From Arcobacter sp. EP1 (lineage in GTDB: Bacteria; Campylobacterota; Campylobacteria; Campylobacterales; Arcobacteraceae), in NCBI GenBank assembly GCA_001655195.1, contig LPNY01000042.1, forward strand, positions 305,951-369,950: a stretch of DNA of 64,000 bases, in the 5' to 3' direction. The translations under genes were made by a program, and so were the position numbers. Positions 56,484 to 64,000 of this stretch are shown piece after piece (the stretch's first letter is position 1; every line of letters starts with the position of its first letter). The notes below the pieces were generated by a model. That model did no database searches, was not told the origin of the DNA, and was given only the letters and a program-made list of their open reading frames with translations.

Positions 56484-56801
56484 ATGGGTAAATATGTTGA
56501 TTTAACTCCTGCAAACTTTGAGGAAGTAACAAACTCTGGTGTTTCACTTGTAGACTTCTGGGCTCCATGGTGTGGACCTTGTAGAATGATTGCTCCAGTA
56601 ATCGAAGAATTAGCTGAAGAATTTGAAGGTAAAGCAAACATTTGTAAAGTAAATACAGATGAAGAGCAAGATTTAGCAGTAAAATATGGAATTCGATCTA
56701 TTCCTACTATTATTTTCATGAAAGATGGTGAAATCGTTGACCAAATGGTTGGAGCTTCATCTAAACAAGCTTTCATTGACAAAATCAATTCATTATTATA
56801 A
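56484..56801 (+). CDS. trxA: Thioredoxin
   Basis: 105 residues with the active site W-C30-G-P-C33 and the cis-proline loop in IRSIPTIIF. Cytoplasmic disulfide reductant, re-reduced by TrxB (62848-63777). Single gene with its own promoter and terminator. Confidence 0.96.
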   Translation: MGKYVDLTPANFEEVTNSGVSLVDFWAPWCGPCRMIAPVIEELAEEFEGKANICKVNTDEEQDLAVKYGIRSIPTIIFMKDGEIVDQMVGASSKQAFIDKINSLL

Positions 56802-56819
56802 TCCCAATTATAATTACAT

Positions 56820-56852
56820 AAAAAGGCAAGAGAAAAACCTCTTGCCTTTTTT
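56820..56852 (+). terminator. trxA terminator
   Basis: Perfect stem of at least 12 bp AAAAGGCAAGAG / CTCTTGCCTTTT, loop AAAAAC, and a T-run. Confidence 0.9.
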
Positions 56853-56944
56853 TATGCCTAAATTTTCCACTTCTTTTTAAATGCCACATTAAAGCCACTT
56901 ACGTTTCATATCATTTCATTATAAAGAAATTCAAAGGAGACGTT

Positions 56945-58354
56945 ATGTTAAGTAATAAAATGAAATTTATATTACCTGTCTTAGTTGCTATTATTATAGC
57001 AATACTGCCAACCCCTGAAGGGTTAAGTGTTAATGCTCACTACTTTTTCGCACTGTTTTTAGGTGTGATTGTAGGACTAATTTTAGAACCAATTCCACCA
57101 GCACTCATTGGTTTAATTGGTGTTTCATTTGCCGCAACCTTTGGTTTGGTTGGTGAAACTGCAAAAGCTAGCCGTTCATGGGCGTTAAGTGGTTTCTCAA
57201 ATGGTGTTATTTGGTTAATCTTTGCGGCATTTATGTTTGCCTTAGGATATAAAAAAAGTGGACTTGGTAAAAGAATTGCTTTAATTTTGGTAAAAATGTT
57301 AGGAAAAACAACCTTAGGTTTAGGGTACGCTGTAGCATTTGCTGATGGAATTCTTGCACCTTTTATGCCTTCAAATACAGCCCGAAGTGCAGGAACAATT
57401 TTTCCAATTGCTATTAATATTCCTCAAATGTTTAACTCTACTCCAGATGAGAGCCCGCGAAAAATTGGTTCATACATCTCTTGGGTTGCAATTGCAGCAA
57501 CGTGTGTGACAAGTTCGATGTTCTTAACAGCACTTGCTCCAAATCTTTTAGCGGTGTCATTGGTTGAGAAAAATACAGGAATTATGATTGAGTGGGGAAC
57601 ATGGTTTAGTACCTTAGCTGCGATTATGATACCGCTATTTTTATTGGTTCCTTTTTTAACCTATATTGTTTATCCACCTGAACAAAAACACTCTCCTGAA
57701 GCTCCTGCTTGGGCTAAAAAAGAGTTGGAAACTATGGGCTCAATTACACGAAATGAAATTGTGATGTTAGGTCTTGGTATTTTAGCGTTAGTGATGTGGA
57801 TATTTGGTAAACAAATTGGCGTTAATGGTACAACAGCTGCTTTAGCAGTTCTATGTTTGCTTGTACTTAGTAATGTAATTACCTGGGAAGATGTTATTAC
57901 TAATAAAGGTGCTATCAATGTATTCATTTGGTTTGCTACTTTAGTTGCCATGGCCAGCGGACTTAAAAAAGTTGGTTTCTTAAAATGGGCAGCGGGATTG
58001 ATTTCTGGAGGATTATCTGGAATGGACCCTGTTACGATTGTCATACTGTTAGTGGTGCTGTTTTTCTTATTTCACTATTTTTTTGCAAGTGTCACCGCTC
58101 ATACAGTGGCACTGTTACCTCTATTTTTAGGAGTAGCATCAAACTTACTTCCTGCTGAGATGATTCAACCTTTAGCTTTACTGCTTGTTGGTTCACTAGG
58201 ACTTATGGGAATTTTAACACCATATGCTACAGGACCTTCACCAATTTGGTATGGAGCAGGGTATATTTCTCAAGCTACTTGGTGGAAACTAGGTGCTGTT
58301 TTTGGTGCTGTTTATTTAGGAGCATTGGTTGCCTTAGGATTAGTGATTCTTTAA
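56945..58354 (+). CDS. DASS-family dicarboxylate/anion:sodium symporter
   Basis: 469 residues with about 12-14 helices. SNT motif in MPSNTARSAGTIFPI, second re-entrant motif in GILTPYATGPSPIWYG. Closest in style to CitT/SodiTl 2-oxoglutarate/malate translocators. It is followed by a two-component system on the same strand, which may sense its substrate. Confidence 0.9.
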   Translation: MLSNKMKFILPVLVAIIIAILPTPEGLSVNAHYFFALFLGVIVGLILEPIPPALIGLIGVSFAATFGLVGETAKASRSWALSGFSNGVIWLIFAAFMFALGYKKSGLGKRIALILVKMLGKTTLGLGYAVAFADGILAPFMPSNTARSAGTIFPIAINIPQMFNSTPDESPRKIGSYISWVAIAATCVTSSMFLTALAPNLLAVSLVEKNTGIMIEWGTWFSTLAAIMIPLFLLVPFLTYIVYPPEQKHSPEAPAWAKKELETMGSITRNEIVMLGLGILALVMWIFGKQIGVNGTTAALAVLCLLVLSNVITWEDVITNKGAINVFIWFATLVAMASGLKKVGFLKWAAGLISGGLSGMDPVTIVILLVVLFFLFHYFFASVTAHTVALLPLFLGVASNLLPAEMIQPLALLLVGSLGLMGILTPYATGPSPIWYGAGYISQATWWKLGAVFGAVYLGALVALGLVIL

Positions 58355-58376
58355 GACAAATTTACATAAACCATTT

Positions 58377-58406
58377 AAAAGGGATGCTTTTAGGTATCCC
58401 TTTTTT
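58377..58406 (+). terminator. Terminator after DASS gene
   Basis: Nine-bp stem AAAAGGGAT / ATCCCTTTT and a run of six T. Confidence 0.8.
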
Positions 58407-58426
58407 GGTTGTTAGTAAGAATTGAC

Positions 58427-58439
58427 TATAATACTATTA
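58427..58439 (+). promoter_or_regulatory. -10 element placing transcription start at the kinase ATG
   Basis: TATAAT at 58427-58432 is six bases before the ATG at 58439, with no ribosome site between. A message from this promoter would be leaderless or nearly so. Confidence 0.5.
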
Positions 58440-60604
58440 TGAAAAAGATTTTACTGCTATTTATCTTTCTACAAATATCTCTTTTTGCTAATAGTTCAGT
58501 TTTGATTTTAAACTCCTATCATAAAGGGTATGAGTTTAGTGATAATATTGTACGTGGAATTGAGCAAACCCTTTATCCTCACACTAATATAGATATCAAT
58601 ATTTTATACATGGATTCCAAACGTGTAACTTCTAAAGAGTATTATGAGAGTTTAACAAGTCTGTATAAAGTTCAACTCAAAAATAGAAAGTATGATTTAA
58701 TCATTGCTGTTGATCGTTTTGCTTATGATTTTGTTTTAAAAATCTATAATGAGTTTTTTACAACAGAACCTATTTTAACCGTGGGAATTGAAAACTTCTC
58801 ACAAGAAAAAGCGAAACAGTACCAAGTTCAAGATAAAGTCTCTGCTCTTTTAGAAAAAAGAGATTTAACTGGTAATGTAAAAGCCATCGAAAAACTAATT
58901 CCTCGACTTAAAAAGCTTTATATTATCAACGATATTAGTCCCAATGCTTTACATACTGAGCCATTGATTCAAGATTTTATTAATAGTTTTCACAATGAAT
59001 ATGAACTTATTTATTTAAAAGAAGATAGTTTAGAGGCATTGATTAAACGTTTTAAAACTTATGAAGAACATAGTGCTGCACTCTTTATTCGCTTTTATAA
59101 AAATAAGAGTGGAGAGTTAAATAAAAACCATACCATAGCAAACTTTATTAAAAATGCGAAAATACCTATTTTTATTACGGACTCTATTTTTATACAAAAA
59201 GGAGCAACAGGCGGAAAAATTGTTGATCTGTTCCGTTTTGGTAAAAGTGCAGGGGAAATGGCATTAAATATTTTAGATAAGCAACCTGCTCAAATAAAAG
59301 TTTCTGATGATTTACACTATATTTATGATGCCCAAAAGCTTGAAGAGTTTACTTTGCCTGTTGATGCGTTATCTGTTGAGTACGAGATTGTGAACAAACG
59401 GGAAACTTTTTATGATAAACACCGTGGGTTTATTAATTTTGTTTTTACTATTTCGCCTTTTTTATTACTATTGATTATTGGACTGTTTCATAATATCTAT
59501 ATGCGAAAACGGGTGGAAAAAGACCTACGTCAGCGTATAGAGTTTGATGGTGTATTGCTCAATGCTATTGAGAGTCCTATTTTTTGGCAAGATACTCAAG
59601 GTAAGATTATAGATTCCAATACAAAGTTTTGTAAGTTACTTGGAATTTCATGCCATGATTTATATAAAAATACTCTCAATGATTTTCCTGCTAATAAAAA
59701 TGCAAAACGAATTGTGAAGGTTCTTGAAAAGTATGGAAATAACCCCAAAGAGAACATTCAATTTAAATATATTGATGAATTAAATCACCGTAAAACCTAT
59801 TTGATTAAACAAGCGTGTTATGTGGATGAAAAAACAAAAGCATCAGGAACGGTGACAATTTTTACAGATATCACCCGTGAAAAAGAGATTGAAAAAGCTT
59901 ATAGTAGAAACCAACAGTTTGTTATACAACAAAGTAAACTGGCTGAAATAGGAGAAGTGTTCTCTTCTATTGCCCATCAGTGGAAGACACCTTTAGTTGA
60001 AATTACTACTATTGCCCAAGAGAGTTTTTATCAAAATTCGCAAGCTATTAGTGAAGATGAGTCTTATGTAAAAGATATCATGACCCAAGTAAACTATATG
60101 AATACGACCATTAATGATTTTCAAAAATTTATTATGCCATCGCACCAAAAAGTGAGTTTCAATGTGAAAGAAGCTATTGATTCTATCATGGAAATAATGG
60201 CACATAATATCAAATATAACTATTTACAAGTAAACATTGATGTGCAAGAGAATACGAAGTTAAATATTGTGGGCTTCCGTAATGAGTTTATGCAATCATT
60301 TTTAAATATTATTAATAATGCCAAAGATGCATTGCTTAAAAATGATGTTAAAAATAGAGTTATTAATATTCGACTTTTTAATGAAAAACAGAAATTATTG
60401 ATTATTGTTGAAGATAATGCAGGAGGAATTCAAGAGAAGTTTTTACATAAAATTTTTAAACCTTATTTCTCCACAAAATCAAATGGACATGGTATTGGGT
60501 TATATATGTCAAAAGTAATTATTGAAGATAAGATGAATGGAAAAATTCGTGCATATAATACACCAAAGGGTGCCGCACTTAAAATAATATTGGAATTAGA
60601 ATGA
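58439..60604 (+). CDS. Sensor histidine kinase with ABC-binding-protein-like sensor
   Basis: 721 residues. Signal/TM start (KKILLLFIFLQISLFA), periplasmic region of about 300 residues resembling the ABC substrate-binding (PF04392-type) fold (VLILNSYHKGYEFSDNIVRGIEQ, DLIIAVDRFAYDFV, GATGGKIVDLFRFG), TM near 340-360, a PAS domain (IESPIFWQDTQGKIIDSN), then HisKA (phosphoacceptor in IAHQWKTPL) and HATPase (NIINNAKDAL, EDNAGGI, HGIGLYM). The ATG at 58439 is used because the longer frame from 58409 adds a charged prefix before the signal and runs over the -10 box. Overlaps its regulator by 4 bases. Confidence 0.9.
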   Translation: MKKILLLFIFLQISLFANSSVLILNSYHKGYEFSDNIVRGIEQTLYPHTNIDINILYMDSKRVTSKEYYESLTSLYKVQLKNRKYDLIIAVDRFAYDFVLKIYNEFFTTEPILTVGIENFSQEKAKQYQVQDKVSALLEKRDLTGNVKAIEKLIPRLKKLYIINDISPNALHTEPLIQDFINSFHNEYELIYLKEDSLEALIKRFKTYEEHSAALFIRFYKNKSGELNKNHTIANFIKNAKIPIFITDSIFIQKGATGGKIVDLFRFGKSAGEMALNILDKQPAQIKVSDDLHYIYDAQKLEEFTLPVDALSVEYEIVNKRETFYDKHRGFINFVFTISPFLLLLIIGLFHNIYMRKRVEKDLRQRIEFDGVLLNAIESPIFWQDTQGKIIDSNTKFCKLLGISCHDLYKNTLNDFPANKNAKRIVKVLEKYGNNPKENIQFKYIDELNHRKTYLIKQACYVDEKTKASGTVTIFTDITREKEIEKAYSRNQQFVIQQSKLAEIGEVFSSIAHQWKTPLVEITTIAQESFYQNSQAISEDESYVKDIMTQVNYMNTTINDFQKFIMPSHQKVSFNVKEAIDSIMEIMAHNIKYNYLQVNIDVQENTKLNIVGFRNEFMQSFLNIINNAKDALLKNDVKNRVINIRLFNEKQKLLIIVEDNAGGIQEKFLHKIFKPYFSTKSNGHGIGLYMSKVIIEDKMNGKIRAYNTPKGAALKIILELE

Positions 60605-61257
60605 AAATACTTGTACTTGAAGATAATGAACGACTTTTAAATTTAATTAAAAGTTCACTGGAAAAAGAGTCCTATCAAGTGGATTGTTTTACTGATGGGG
60701 ATGAAGCTTTAAATGCCTTAGAAAATGGTTATAGCTGTTTTATTTTTGATATCAATGTTCCTCACATTGATGGTATCTCATTGCTTGAGCTTTTACGTTT
60801 AAATCATCCAAAAATACCTGCTATCATAATTAGTTCTAATCATGATTTAGAAAAGATACAACAGTCCTATGCTTTGGGCTGTGATGACTATTTAAAAAAG
60901 CCCTTTTATATTTTAGAACTTATTCAAAAGGTGAAAAAACTTTGTGCAATTGAAAAACAGTTTTTACAGTTTGATGAGGTACATAAATATGATTTTCAAA
61001 GTCATATTTTGTATAAAGGTTCCCAAGAGATAGAACTGACAAAAAAAGAGATACTCTTTTTAGAACTTTTTAGTAAAAATTTACATCATGTGGCAACTTA
61101 TGAAGAGATAGAAGAGTATGTTTGGGAAGGGGATGAAACGACGCTAATAAATATTCGTTCGGTGATTAAACGGTTGCGAAAAAAGATACCCTATGACAGT
61201 ATAGTCATTGTCAAAGGGTTAGGTTATTCGTTAAATAAAGAGGTGAAGCTAGTATAA
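60601..61257 (+). CDS. OmpR-family response regulator
   Basis: 218 residues. Receiver domain with acidic pair Glu7/Asp8, phosphoacceptor Asp50 (FDINVPHIDG) and lysine in YLKKPF; C-terminal winged helix (ELTKKEILFLELF, IRSVIKRLRKKI, VKGLGYSL). Partner of the preceding kinase. I infer regulation of the DASS transporter or the AGCS gene nearby. Confidence 0.93.
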   Translation: MKILVLEDNERLLNLIKSSLEKESYQVDCFTDGDEALNALENGYSCFIFDINVPHIDGISLLELLRLNHPKIPAIIISSNHDLEKIQQSYALGCDDYLKKPFYILELIQKVKKLCAIEKQFLQFDEVHKYDFQSHILYKGSQEIELTKKEILFLELFSKNLHHVATYEEIEEYVWEGDETTLINIRSVIKRLRKKIPYDSIVIVKGLGYSLNKEVKLV

Positions 61258-61275
61258 GCAAAGTGCTTATACTAG
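61249..61275. terminator. Bidirectional terminator at converging stops
   Basis: Perfect 12-bp stem CTAGTATAAGCA / TGCTTATACTAG with a 3-base loop. It overlaps both stop codons and is followed by TTTGTTTTA. Confidence 0.75.
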
Positions 61276-62597
61276 TTTGTTTTAAAATAACGATTCGTCT
61301 CTTCTGTGACTATTTTGGACAGAAGTAGTAAGGCTATCAAGTTAGGAATTGCCATAAGACCATTGGCTAAATCTGAGAAGTTCCAAACTAGTTTTAACTC
61401 CATCATTGCTCCAACCATCACGAAACTTACAAAAACAACACGGTAAATCTTGATTGATTTCTCACCAAAGATATACTCAAAAGCACGTTCTCCATAATAT
61501 GACCATCCTAAAATAGTTGAATATCCAAATAAAATAGTGGCTAAAACAACAACCAGTGCCCCGTATTCACCTAAGAAAAATTCAAAACTTTTAAGGGTTA
61601 ATTCTCCAGCACTTCCTCCTGTCGTCCATACAGGAGCCATAAGAATAATAAGTGCTGTCATAGTACAAACTACAAGAGTATCAATAAACGTTTGTGTCAT
61701 AGAAACCAAGGCTTGTTTAACAGGGTCGTTGGTTTTTGCAGCAGCTGCTGCAATTGGTGCAGAACCAAGTCCAGATTCATTGGAGAATACTCCTCGTGCA
61801 ATACCGTATCTTATAGCTGCTGCAACTGCTGCTCCTGCAAATCCACCACCTGCTGCAATTGGGTTAAAAGCGTGGTAAAAAATCAGTCCAAAGGCATCAG
61901 TAATTTTATCTGCATTTGTGGCTAAAATAATAATTGCAGTAGTTAGGTAAACAAAAATCATAAATGGAATGAGATATGACGTTGTTTTTCCAATAGATTT
62001 AATTCCGCCTAAAACAACAAAAGAAGTAACGGTGAGTAAAACAATTCCTGTTACCCATGTTGGTGTACTAAATTGTGATGATAAGGCATTTGCTACTGCA
62101 TTGGATTGGGTCATGTTCCCAATACCAAAAGAAGCTAGCACAGTAAATAGTGCAAAGGCAAACCCAAGTTTTGGCATATTTGCACCCTTTGCAAGGTAGT
62201 ACATTGGTCCACCTTTGTAGCCATTCTCACCTTTTTCTCGATATTTTACTGCGAGTATGGCTTCAGAGTATTTAGTTGCCATTCCTACAAGTCCGGTAAT
62301 CCACATCCAAAAAACAGCACCTGGTCCACCAAAGGTAATTGCTGTTGCAACCCCTACAATATTTCCAATACCCACAGTTGCAGCTAAGGCTGTCATCAAT
62401 GCTTGGAAGTGTGTAATATCACCTTTAGCATTTTCCTCTTTTACAAAGATAAGTTTAAAGGCATGTCCTAGTGCCCAAAACTGCATTCCTCGTAATCGGA
62501 TAGTTAAATAAAGTCCTGTTCCAACTAGTAAAACTAACATTGGAACACCCCATACTAACGATGAAGCTGACGAAATTAATTTGTCTAAAATTTCCAT
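61272..62597 (-). CDS. Alanine/glycine:cation symporter (AGCS)
   Basis: 441 residues with about 11 helices. AGCS signature region GNIVGVATAITFGGPGAVFWMW, GGPMYYLAKG and SNESGLGSAPIAAAAA. Imports alanine or glycine with sodium or protons. Single gene with a 250-bp upstream region in which I see no clear motif. Confidence 0.93.
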   Translation of the reverse strand: MEILDKLISSASSLVWGVPMLVLLVGTGLYLTIRLRGMQFWALGHAFKLIFVKEENAKGDITHFQALMTALAATVGIGNIVGVATAITFGGPGAVFWMWITGLVGMATKYSEAILAVKYREKGENGYKGGPMYYLAKGANMPKLGFAFALFTVLASFGIGNMTQSNAVANALSSQFSTPTWVTGIVLLTVTSFVVLGGIKSIGKTTSYLIPFMIFVYLTTAIIILATNADKITDAFGLIFYHAFNPIAAGGGFAGAAVAAAIRYGIARGVFSNESGLGSAPIAAAAAKTNDPVKQALVSMTQTFIDTLVVCTMTALIILMAPVWTTGGSAGELTLKSFEFFLGEYGALVVVLATILFGYSTILGWSYYGERAFEYIFGEKSIKIYRVVFVSFVMVGAMMELKLVWNFSDLANGLMAIPNLIALLLLSKIVTEETNRYFKTN

Positions 62598-62847
62598 AAT
62601 ATTCCTTTTTAAGAGTGAGAGAATAACTTAATTTTCTTTAAAAAGTATTGAACATATGTTCACTTTAAAACTTTTGTATTCTTTTAATTCTTTAACTCTT
62701 TTGAAACAATGCTTAATCATATGGACTAAATTTTTTCAATTAACCTTGTGCTTAATAAAATTTGAGTATTATTATGCCCTTATATTAAATGAGAGAATAA
62801 GTCTGTTTATTTTTTCATTTGGTATAAACACACAAAAGGAATGATAC

Positions 62848-63777
62848 ATGTTAGATTTAGCAATAATTGGTGGAGGACCTGCTGGGTTAACGGCAGGGTT
62901 ATATGCTACACGAGGTGGATTGAAGAACGTTACTATGTTTGAAATGGGAATGCCTGGCGGTCAAATTACTGGAAGTAGTGAGATTGAAAACTACCCTGGT
63001 CAAGGTGATATCATGACAGGTATGGAGCTTATGGAAAACTGGCCAAAACAAGCAATGAAATTTGGTTTAAAACATGAGATGAACCAAGTATCAAGAGTAT
63101 CAAAAAGTGGTGATACTTTTGAATTAGAGCTTGTTGATGGAACAAAACATGAAGCAAAATCAGTACTTCTTGCAACGGGTTCAGTTCCTAGAAAAGCAGG
63201 TTTTGAAGGTGAAGATAAATTCTTTGGAAGAGGAATTTCTACTTGTGCAACGTGTGATGGTTTTTTCTATAAAGGTAAAGAAGTTGCTTTAGTTGGTGGT
63301 GGTGATTCAGCACTTGAAGAAGCAGTTTACCTTGCAAAACTTTGTTCTAAAGTTTATTTAGTGCATCGACGTGACACGTATCGAGCAGCACCAAGTACAA
63401 TCGAACATATGAAAGCTTGTGAAAATATTGAAGAAGTAACTAACGTAACTGTTGAAGAAGTTATTGGTGATAATATGGGAACAACTGGTTTGATTGTAAA
63501 ATCAAAAGAGACTGGTGAAACACGACAATTAGATGTTCCTGGTGTTTTTGTATTTGTTGGACGAGATGTTTTAAGTGATAGTTTAAAACAAGACGATGGT
63601 TCTTACCTTTGTGATGTAAATGAGCAAGCAGAAGTAATTGTAGATTTAAAAATGCGAACAAATGTACCCGGTCTTTATGCAGCAGGTGATGTAAGAATTG
63701 ATGCAGCAAAACAAGTTGTTTGTGCAGCAGCAGATGGTGCAACAGCAGCTGTTGATATTATTGAGTACGTAGGTTAA
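62848..63777 (+). CDS. trxB: Thioredoxin reductase
   Basis: 309 residues. FAD motif GGGPAG, redox-active Cys133-Ala-Thr-Cys136, NADPH motif GGGDSALEEA, C-terminal AAGDVRIDAAKQVVCAAADGA. Reduces TrxA with NADPH. AAAGGAATG before the ATG. Confidence 0.96.
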   Translation: MLDLAIIGGGPAGLTAGLYATRGGLKNVTMFEMGMPGGQITGSSEIENYPGQGDIMTGMELMENWPKQAMKFGLKHEMNQVSRVSKSGDTFELELVDGTKHEAKSVLLATGSVPRKAGFEGEDKFFGRGISTCATCDGFFYKGKEVALVGGGDSALEEAVYLAKLCSKVYLVHRRDTYRAAPSTIEHMKACENIEEVTNVTVEEVIGDNMGTTGLIVKSKETGETRQLDVPGVFVFVGRDVLSDSLKQDDGSYLCDVNEQAEVIVDLKMRTNVPGLYAAGDVRIDAAKQVVCAAADGATAAVDIIEYVG

Positions 63778-63799
63778 AAACCTAAAAATAAGAGATTTG

Positions 63800-63826
63800 A
63801 GTCCCCTTTTAGTGGGGACTAATTTT
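63800..63826 (+). terminator. Hairpin between trxB and dapB
   Basis: AGTCCCC / GGGGACT with a 7-base loop, then AATTTT. Possibly only partial termination, because dapB follows by 15 bases. Confidence 0.55.
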
Positions 63827-63840
63827 AAGGAAAAGAGTAA

Positions 63841-64000
63841 ATGTTAAACGTAGGAATAGTTGGAAGTACAGGAAGAGTTGGTTCTTTATTAATTGATGAC
63901 TTAGCAACGGATGAACAAGCGAAACTTACTGCTTGTCATGTGTTTGATGAGTTAAAAAAACCTGTACCAGAAGGTACAGTAATTACAAATGATATGGGTA
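63841..64000 (+). CDS. dapB: 4-Hydroxy-tetrahydrodipicolinate reductase, 3' end outside window
   Basis: The first 53 codons are visible. MLNVGIVGSTGRVGSLL is the DapB dinucleotide-binding start (GxxGRxG). It takes part in lysine and diaminopimelate synthesis. AAGGAAAAG upstream is the ribosome site. The gene runs off the right edge. Confidence 0.85.
   Translation, partial: MLNVGIVGSTGRVGSLLIDDLATDEQAKLTACHVFDELKKPVPEGTVITNDMG

Overview
The window is AT-rich chromosomal DNA from a member of the Campylobacterota, most likely the Arcobacter group (Arcobacteraceae). This is judged from protein flavour and gene order: lysA-HAD-pheA-hisC is the order I know from Campylobacter jejuni, and gap-pgk-tpiA-fabI, purC-purS-purQ and trxB-dapB are typical neighbours. 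Nearly every gene is intact. Only the first (a KAP-family NTPase) and the last (dapB) are cut by the window edges. I see no rRNA, tRNA, CRISPR array, transposase or phage gene.

Region 1 (0.9-15.9 kb, with a chemoreceptor to 17.9 kb) is a complete nitrate assimilation island. It encodes nirB-nirD, a cytoplasmic molybdenum nitrate reductase, a fused iron-sulfur/membrane-anchor protein of the DmsB+DmsC type, a second siroheme nitrite reductase, a PP2C phosphatase-kinase fusion, the MFS transporter NarK and the ABC importer NrtABC. Four promoters here (nirB, nirA-like, narK, nrtA) each carry a perfect 17-bp palindrome, TGTATAw-AAA/TTT-wTATACA. In all four its centre lies exactly 40 bp upstream of a -10-like hexamer. 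This looks like a dedicated activator regulon whose regulator is not in the window.

Region 2 (17.9-38.5 kb) is housekeeping: a YfgM/BamB-like pair, the CtpA protease, purine synthesis, plsC, crcB, tatA, argS with a 47-codon reading frame behind it, rsfS-nadD, a glycolytic operon ending in fabI, then lysA, an atypical HAD protein, pheA, hisC and dxs. A nested palindromic repeat sits between fabI and lysA.

Region 3 (39.6-48.8 kb) is an accessory catabolic cluster. It has a GntR regulator, a three-part TRAP importer, an Asp/Glu-racemase-fold protein, 2,3-diaminopropionate ammonia-lyase, a YgeY-type M20 hydrolase and an M24 peptidase-fold hydrolase. It resembles ectoine catabolism in layout but has different core enzymes. 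I infer uptake and breakdown of a derivative of 2,3-diaminopropionate to pyruvate and ammonia.

Region 4 (48.8-64 kb) holds Maf, two uncharacterised transporters, a probable structured non-coding RNA (about 50.79-51.10 kb), two paralogous 30-residue membrane proteins under identical palindromic promoters, an NlpC/P60 lipoprotein, alaS, trxA, a DASS carboxylate transporter with a two-component system, an AGCS amino-acid symporter, trxB and the start of dapB.

The observations I rate highest are the nitrate operator with fixed promoter geometry, the diaminopropionate TRAP cluster, the twin 30-residue genes, the predicted membrane-anchored assimilatory nitrate reductase and the candidate RNA at 50.8-51.1 kb. 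All gene functions are read from sequence motifs and family knowledge; no database search was run.
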